From the NCBI GenBank assembly GCA_934621485.1, contig CAKTUS010000097.1, forward strand, positions 1-9,901: 9,901 bases of DNA, given 5' to 3'. This DNA comes from an uncultured Clostridia bacterium (lineage in GTDB: Bacteria > Bacillota > Clostridia > Christensenellales > Aristaeellaceae). This document shows positions 5,911 to 9,901 of the stretch, piece after piece. Under the pieces are notes generated by a model. It was not told the DNA's origin, ran no database searches, and saw only the letters and a list, made by a program, of their open reading frames with translations. The translations under genes were made by a program, and so were the position numbers. Positions within the stretch are counted from its first letter, which is position 1; each line of letters starts with the position of its first letter.

Positions 5911-7443
5911 GTGCTTGCCCGAACCTATGCCTGCGGCCTGGAAGGGGTTAGCGGATATCCTGTGGAGGTGGAAGCCTTCATCTCCCGTGGAATGGTGAGT
6001 TTTGACATTGTGGGCCTGCCCAGCGCGGCGGTCAAGGAAAGCCGCGACCGGGTACGCGCAGCCATTGCCGTGAGCGGCTTGGAGTTTCCCTTCGGCAAGG
6101 TGACGGTCAACCTGGCTCCGGCAGACGTTAAGAAAGACGGAACCGCCTTTGAACTGGCCATTGCCATGGCCCTGCTGAGCGCTAAAAAGCCCGCTTCCTT
6201 TTCCGATTTGGAAAAAACCATGCTGCTTGGAGAGCTTTCCCTGCAAGGAAAGCTGATGCCCGTGCGCGGCGCGCTGGCCATGGCCATTACCGCAGCGGAA
6301 AATGGGTTTCAAAGCCTGATTCTACCCCGGCAAAACGCCCGGGAATGTGAGTGCGTCGATGGGCTGCACGTATTCCCTGCCGACACGCTTCGGGAGGTCT
6401 TTGACCATCTCAGCGGCGGCAGGCCGCTTGTTTGCCAGCCTCACCGGGCATACCAGCAGCAATGGCAGAATCAGCCCGTATCCAACGACCTGAAATATGT
6501 GAAAGGGCAAAAGGCAGCTCGCAAAGCGCTGGAAGTGGCCGCGGCCGGAGGGCACAACCTGCTGATGGTGGGCATCCCCGGCAGCGGAAAAACCATGCTG
6601 GCCCGCTGCTTGCCGGGTATCCTTCCTCCGCTAAGCTATGAAGAAGCTCTGGAAACCACACTGATTCACTCCGCGGCAGGCGAATTGCCGCCTGACAGCG
6701 GTTTGATGACGCAGCGCCCCTTTCGGGCGCCTCATCACAACATTTCCGTTCCGGCTATGATTGGCGGCGGCGTCAAGGCAAAGCCGGGCGAGGTATCGCT
6801 GGCCCATAACGGCGTGCTGTTTCTGGATGAACTGCCGGAGTTTCAGCATGCTACCCTGGAGGCTCTCCGTCAGCCCTTGGAAGACGGCTTCATCCATATC
6901 ACCCGCATCAGCGGCCAGAACCGGTATCAGAGCCACTGCATGCTGGTGGCCGGCATGAACCCCTGCCCCTGCGGGAATTTAGGCAGCCGCCAAAAGGAAT
7001 GTCGTTGTTCCCCCGGCGAGATCAAGCGCTATCTGGGACGCATCAGCGGCCCGCTGCTGGACCGCATCGATCTTCAAGTGGAGATGGACGCGGTAACCCT
7101 GGCGGAAATCGAGAGCGACCAGCAAGCCGAGGACAGCGCTGCAGTGCGGGAACGGGTGGTAAAGGCGCGCAGGCTCCAACAAGAGCGCTATCAGGGCCAG
7201 GCCATTTATTGCAATGCCCAGCTGGATCAAAGCGGTTTAGAACGCTATTGCCAACTGGCACCGGCGGCCCGTGCGCTGCTGAGTCAGGCAGTGGAACGCT
7301 TTCACATTTCCATGCGCACCTATGGCCGTATTCGCAAGGTGGCGCGCACGATTGCCGATTTGGGCGGTCATGAGCAAATTGAAAGCGCAGACATCGCGTT
7401 GGCCATTCAGTTCCGCAATGTGGACAGCCGCTTTTGGAGGTAA
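5911..7443 (+). CDS. yifB: YifB/ComM-family Mg-chelatase-like AAA+ ATPase
   Basis: The 510-residue product has the normal length of the family (about 500-510). An N-terminal Lon-protease-like fold domain covers about 1-170, with VGLP (34-37), VKESRDRVRAA (41-51) and NLAPAD (67-72). The ATPase core has Walker A GIPGSGKT at 221-228, the FRAPHH segment at 271-276, Walker B VLFLDE at 302-307 and LLDRID at 382-387. Cysteines Cys352, Cys354, Cys364 and Cys366 form the family's usual CxC...CxC pair. The C-terminal Mg-chelatase domain, with RTYGRIRKVARTIADL near 469-484, is complete. ComM in gammaproteobacteria is a hexameric branch-migration helicase in natural transformation; the role of the Bacillota members is less settled. 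The gene is two bases from dprA, also a transformation protein, which supports but does not prove a DNA-processing role. The start codon is GTG, with a ribosome binding site 7 bases upstream. Confidence 0.94.
   Translation: MLARTYACGLEGVSGYPVEVEAFISRGMVSFDIVGLPSAAVKESRDRVRAAIAVSGLEFPFGKVTVNLAPADVKKDGTAFELAIAMALLSAKKPASFSDLEKTMLLGELSLQGKLMPVRGALAMAITAAENGFQSLILPRQNARECECVDGLHVFPADTLREVFDHLSGGRPLVCQPHRAYQQQWQNQPVSNDLKYVKGQKAARKALEVAAAGGHNLLMVGIPGSGKTMLARCLPGILPPLSYEEALETTLIHSAAGELPPDSGLMTQRPFRAPHHNISVPAMIGGGVKAKPGEVSLAHNGVLFLDELPEFQHATLEALRQPLEDGFIHITRISGQNRYQSHCMLVAGMNPCPCGNLGSRQKECRCSPGEIKRYLGRISGPLLDRIDLQVEMDAVTLAEIESDQQAEDSAAVRERVVKARRLQQERYQGQAIYCNAQLDQSGLERYCQLAPAARALLSQAVERFHISMRTYGRIRKVARTIADLGGHEQIESADIALAIQFRNVDSRFWR
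7435..7440 (+). promoter_or_regulatory. Ribosome binding site deciding the dprA start
   Basis: TGGAGG lies within the last two codons of yifB, 5 bases before ATG 7446. A longer in-frame reading from TTG 7434 would start on top of this site and add only four residues, so the ATG is preferred. Placing the site inside the upstream gene suggests coupled translation. Confidence 0.7.
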
Positions 7444-7445
7444 AC

Positions 7446-8549
7446 ATGGTTCTAAGCGCTGAAGAAAAATGCCTGCTCTGGCTGTCTACCGCTGAGGTAA
7501 CGCCGGGCCACCTGCAAACCCTGCTGGCTACCTGGCCAAGCGCTCAAGCTGTTTGGGATGCCTTTGGCCGGGCCGACGGTCCCGCGTTTCAAGCGGGAAC
7601 CCAGAACTTGCTGGCTCGTTACCATTCCCGGGAGGCAATGGACGAGCTTTTGGAAAAACTGGACAGAAAAAATGTGCATTTGCTGTTTCGGCAGGACCCG
7701 GCCTATCCGCCCCAGCTGGCAGCGATTCAAGACCCGCCCTATCTGCTGTACTATGCGGGCAGACTGGCCTGCCTGCAAAGGCCGATGGTTGGCATTGTGG
7801 GTACGAGGCGTGCCAGCAGCTACGGGCGCGACATGGCGGCTTTGCTGGCGAAAGGGTTATGTGAAGCAGGCGTCTGCGTAGTGAGCGGACTGGCGCGCGG
7901 CATAGACGCGGCGGCTCATCAGGCGGCGCTGGAAGCGAGCGGCTGTACCGTTGGAATTTTGGGCAGCGGCATCAACGCGCCCTATCCGCCGGAGCATACG
8001 CCCATGCTTCGTAGAATTGCAGGAGGAGTTGGGCTGGTGCTTAGCGAATACCCGCTTGACGCAGGGCCTAAGCCTTATCATTTTCCCCACCGAAATCGCC
8101 TGATTTCCGGGCTGAGCCTGGGCGTTGTGCTGGTGGAGGGCAAAGTCAAAAGCGGCGGCATGCTCACGGTGGGCGCCGCGTTGACCCAGGGGCGCGAGGT
8201 ATTTGCCGTGCCGGGCCGTGTGGGATGCGAGGGCAGCGAAGGGCCGCACACCCTGCTGCGGGAAGGCGCGCGCATTGTTACAAGCGCCCGGGAATTGCTG
8301 GAGGATTTGCAGCTGGCGCCGCTTTCTTCTGCAAGGAAAGAGCCGCGTTCTTCTTCCGTTTCAAATGGATTGCAGGAGCAAATCGTTTCTCTGCTGCGCA
8401 TTGAGCCCATGGACCAGCAGGAAATGACCAAGCGGCTTTCCGTTAGCGACGATGAGCTGATGGCCGAGTTGGGCACTATGGAAATTCTGGGAATCATTCA
8501 TCGCGAGGCGGGCAACCGTTTTTCACTGCCGGTTTCGCAGTTACTTTGA
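7446..8549 (+). CDS. dprA: DNA-processing protein DprA (Smf)
   Basis: DprA binds incoming single-stranded DNA in the cytoplasm and loads RecA on it during natural transformation. It is also widespread in bacteria not known to be competent. The 367-residue product has three parts. An N-terminal helical SAM/HhH-like region covers about 1-75. The Rossmann-like core at about 85-290 has VGIVGTRRASSYG (115-127), VSGLARGIDAAAH (146-158), LGSGI (172-176), FPHRNRLISGLS (213-224) and SGGMLT (236-241). A C-terminal winged-helix domain (DML1 type) covers about 308-361. The core motifs are intact, including the S-GLARG-D loop and the HRNR segment. It is longer than B. subtilis DprA (about 297) because of the terminal domains, a common arrangement elsewhere. 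Its stop is 14 bases before topA, and the topA ribosome binding site overlaps it. Confidence 0.96.
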   Translation: MVLSAEEKCLLWLSTAEVTPGHLQTLLATWPSAQAVWDAFGRADGPAFQAGTQNLLARYHSREAMDELLEKLDRKNVHLLFRQDPAYPPQLAAIQDPPYLLYYAGRLACLQRPMVGIVGTRRASSYGRDMAALLAKGLCEAGVCVVSGLARGIDAAAHQAALEASGCTVGILGSGINAPYPPEHTPMLRRIAGGVGLVLSEYPLDAGPKPYHFPHRNRLISGLSLGVVLVEGKVKSGGMLTVGAALTQGREVFAVPGRVGCEGSEGPHTLLREGARIVTSARELLEDLQLAPLSSARKEPRSSSVSNGLQEQIVSLLRIEPMDQQEMTKRLSVSDDELMAELGTMEILGIIHREAGNRFSLPVSQLL

Positions 8550-8563
8550 GGAGGCGTTTTCAA

Positions 8564-9901
8564 ATGGCTACCACCGCCAAAAAGCTGGTTATTGTGGAAT
8601 CTCCCGCCAAAGCCAAAACCATTGAAAAGTTTTTGGGCCGCGGCTATAAGGTAGAAGCATCCCAAGGCCATGTGCGCGATTTACCCAAATCACAGCTGGG
8701 CGTGGATGTGGACAAGGACTTCGACATGAAATACATTACCATTCGCGGCCGAGGAGATATTCTGGCGCGCATCAAGAAGGAAGCGAAGGGCGCTTCCCGC
8801 GTTTACCTGGCAACCGACCCTGACCGCGAAGGAGAAGCCATTTCCTGGCACCTGGCCAATACGCTGGGCATGGACCCTGCCAAGCCTTGTCGGATTGAGT
8901 TCCACGAGATTACCAAAAAGGCCGTGAAGGAAGCGCTGGAGCATCCGCGGGCCATCGATATGGACCGGGTGGACGCTCAGCAGGCTCGCCGGGCTCTGGA
9001 CCGTTTGGTGGGCTATAAAATCAGTCCGCTGCTGTGGGCCAAGGTGAAAAAAGGCTTGTCCGCAGGACGGGTGCAGAGCGTGGCCACTCGTATGGTGGTG
9101 GACCGGGAGCAGGAAATCGAAGCCTTTATTCCCGAGGAATACTGGGATGTGACCGCCGATTTTCCCGCCAAAAACGCCAAGGGAAAAGCCATGATCTGCC
9201 AGGCAAAGCTGGTGGCCCTGGACGGCAAAAAGGTAGCCATCAAAAACGAGGCGGAAGCCAGGGCGGCCAAAGCCAGTATCCTACAATCCAAGTTCAGTGT
9301 GCAGGGCGTGAAGGTGGGGGAAAAGCTGAAAAAGCCTCAGCCCCCCTTCACAACCTCCAGCCTGCAGCAGGAGGCCAGCCGCAAACTGAATTTTTCTACC
9401 GCCAAAACCATGCAGGTGGTACAGCAGCTTTATGAGGGCATCGACCTGGGCAAAGCCGGTACCGTGGGTTTGGTTACCTACATTCGTACCGACAGCGTGC
9501 GCGTATCCGAGGAAGCGGTTACGGCAGCTCGCAGCTTCATCCAGGAGCAGTATGGCTCGGAGTACTGCCCGGAAACGCCCAATCAGTATAAGGGCCGTAA
9601 GAATGCGCAGGACGCTCACGAGGCCATTCGTCCCACCTATGTAGAACAAACGCCGGACACGGTAAAGCCGTTTTTAACCCGGGAACAATATAACCTGTAC
9701 AAACTGATTTACGCCCGCTTTATGGCCAGCCAGATGAAGCCCGCCGTGTTTCAGGCCCTGACGCTGGACCTTTACGGCGGCCGGGCGGATATGCGTTACT
9801 ACGGCGAGCACATGACCTTTGCCGGCTATCGGGCTGTGTATGTGGAAAGCACCGACGACGAGCAGGAAACGCCTGAAAGCGTGCTGCCTGTTGCTCAGGA
9901 G
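8564..9901 (+). CDS. topA: DNA topoisomerase I (type IA), N-terminal 446 codons, cut by window edge
   Basis: Topoisomerase I relaxes negative supercoils by transiently cutting one strand. The frame is open from ATG 8564 to the last base with no stop (exactly 446 codons). The missing part should include the rest of the core and the C-terminal zinc-ribbon region; family members are about 690 residues long in B. subtilis. The TOPRIM domain shows Glu12 in VESPAKA, and Asp85, Asp87 and Glu89 in ATDPDREGEA. The core has RRALDRLVGY (142-151) and LSAGRVQSVA (165-174). The active-site tyrosine is Tyr306 in GLVTYIRTDSVR, with the essential Arg308 two residues on. LYEGIDLG (289-296) and QDAHEAIRPT also match. 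AGGAGG at 8549-8554 is 9 bases before the ATG. The dprA-topA order is the usual one in Bacillota. Confidence 0.97.
   Translation, partial: MATTAKKLVIVESPAKAKTIEKFLGRGYKVEASQGHVRDLPKSQLGVDVDKDFDMKYITIRGRGDILARIKKEAKGASRVYLATDPDREGEAISWHLANTLGMDPAKPCRIEFHEITKKAVKEALEHPRAIDMDRVDAQQARRALDRLVGYKISPLLWAKVKKGLSAGRVQSVATRMVVDREQEIEAFIPEEYWDVTADFPAKNAKGKAMICQAKLVALDGKKVAIKNEAEARAAKASILQSKFSVQGVKVGEKLKKPQPPFTTSSLQQEASRKLNFSTAKTMQVVQQLYEGIDLGKAGTVGLVTYIRTDSVRVSEEAVTAARSFIQEQYGSEYCPETPNQYKGRKNAQDAHEAIRPTYVEQTPDTVKPFLTREQYNLYKLIYARFMASQMKPAVFQALTLDLYGGRADMRYYGEHMTFAGYRAVYVESTDDEQETPESVLPVAQE

Noticed and set aside
5545..6312. Minus-strand open frame spanning the end of the glycosyltransferase gene and the start of yifB
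   Set aside because: Both strands cannot be coding here, and the + strand has two family matches with ribosome binding sites; no domain is seen on the minus strand.
6964..7008. CxC...CxC cysteines in YifB as a novel metal site
   Set aside because: This pattern is typical of the whole YifB/ComM family and so is not unusual here.
7579..7602. Bulged inverted repeat near the start of dprA
   Set aside because: It has only 6 perfect pairs with a 7-base loop, inside coding sequence that matches the DprA N-terminal region.

Overview
The window reads as a stretch of a moderately GC-rich chromosome from a low-to-mid GC Gram-positive lineage (Bacillota, most likely class Clostridia). The evidence is the gene order, the strong AGGAGG-type ribosome binding sites, and an RbgA and TopA of Bacillus/Clostridium type. 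Genus or species cannot be given from the sequence alone. There is no sign of a phage, insertion sequence, CRISPR array, tRNA or rRNA.

All genes lie on the + strand and are packed like one operon: rbgA (168-1040, TTG start), rnhB (1033-1674), a 1404-residue double glycosyltransferase (1671-5885), yifB/comM-like (5911-7443, GTG start), dprA (7446-8549) and topA (8564 to beyond the right edge). Overlaps or gaps run 8-bp overlap, 4-bp overlap, 25 bp, 2 bp and 14 bp. No intrinsic terminator is visible between any pair. A candidate extended -10 promoter sits at 87-115, and the first ~110 bases hold no gene I can name.

Five of the six genes are housekeeping or DNA-processing functions that commonly cluster in Bacillota: 50S subunit assembly, removal of RNA from RNA/DNA hybrids, an AAA+ ATPase related to the transformation helicase ComM, the RecA loader DprA, and topoisomerase I. 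The sixth is the outlier. It is an extracytoplasmic membrane enzyme that joins two different GT-C glycosyltransferase modules in one chain, a Gpi18/PIG-V-like one followed by a PMT (GT39) one. Each has a predicted carbohydrate-binding-type beta-sandwich on the outer face. It sits between rnhB and yifB, where many relatives carry the small gene yraN, and it is translationally coupled to rnhB.

This tandem enzyme is the best candidate in the window for something functionally undescribed. A second, smaller oddity is a cysteine in place of the guanine-specifying asparagine of the G4 motif in RbgA.
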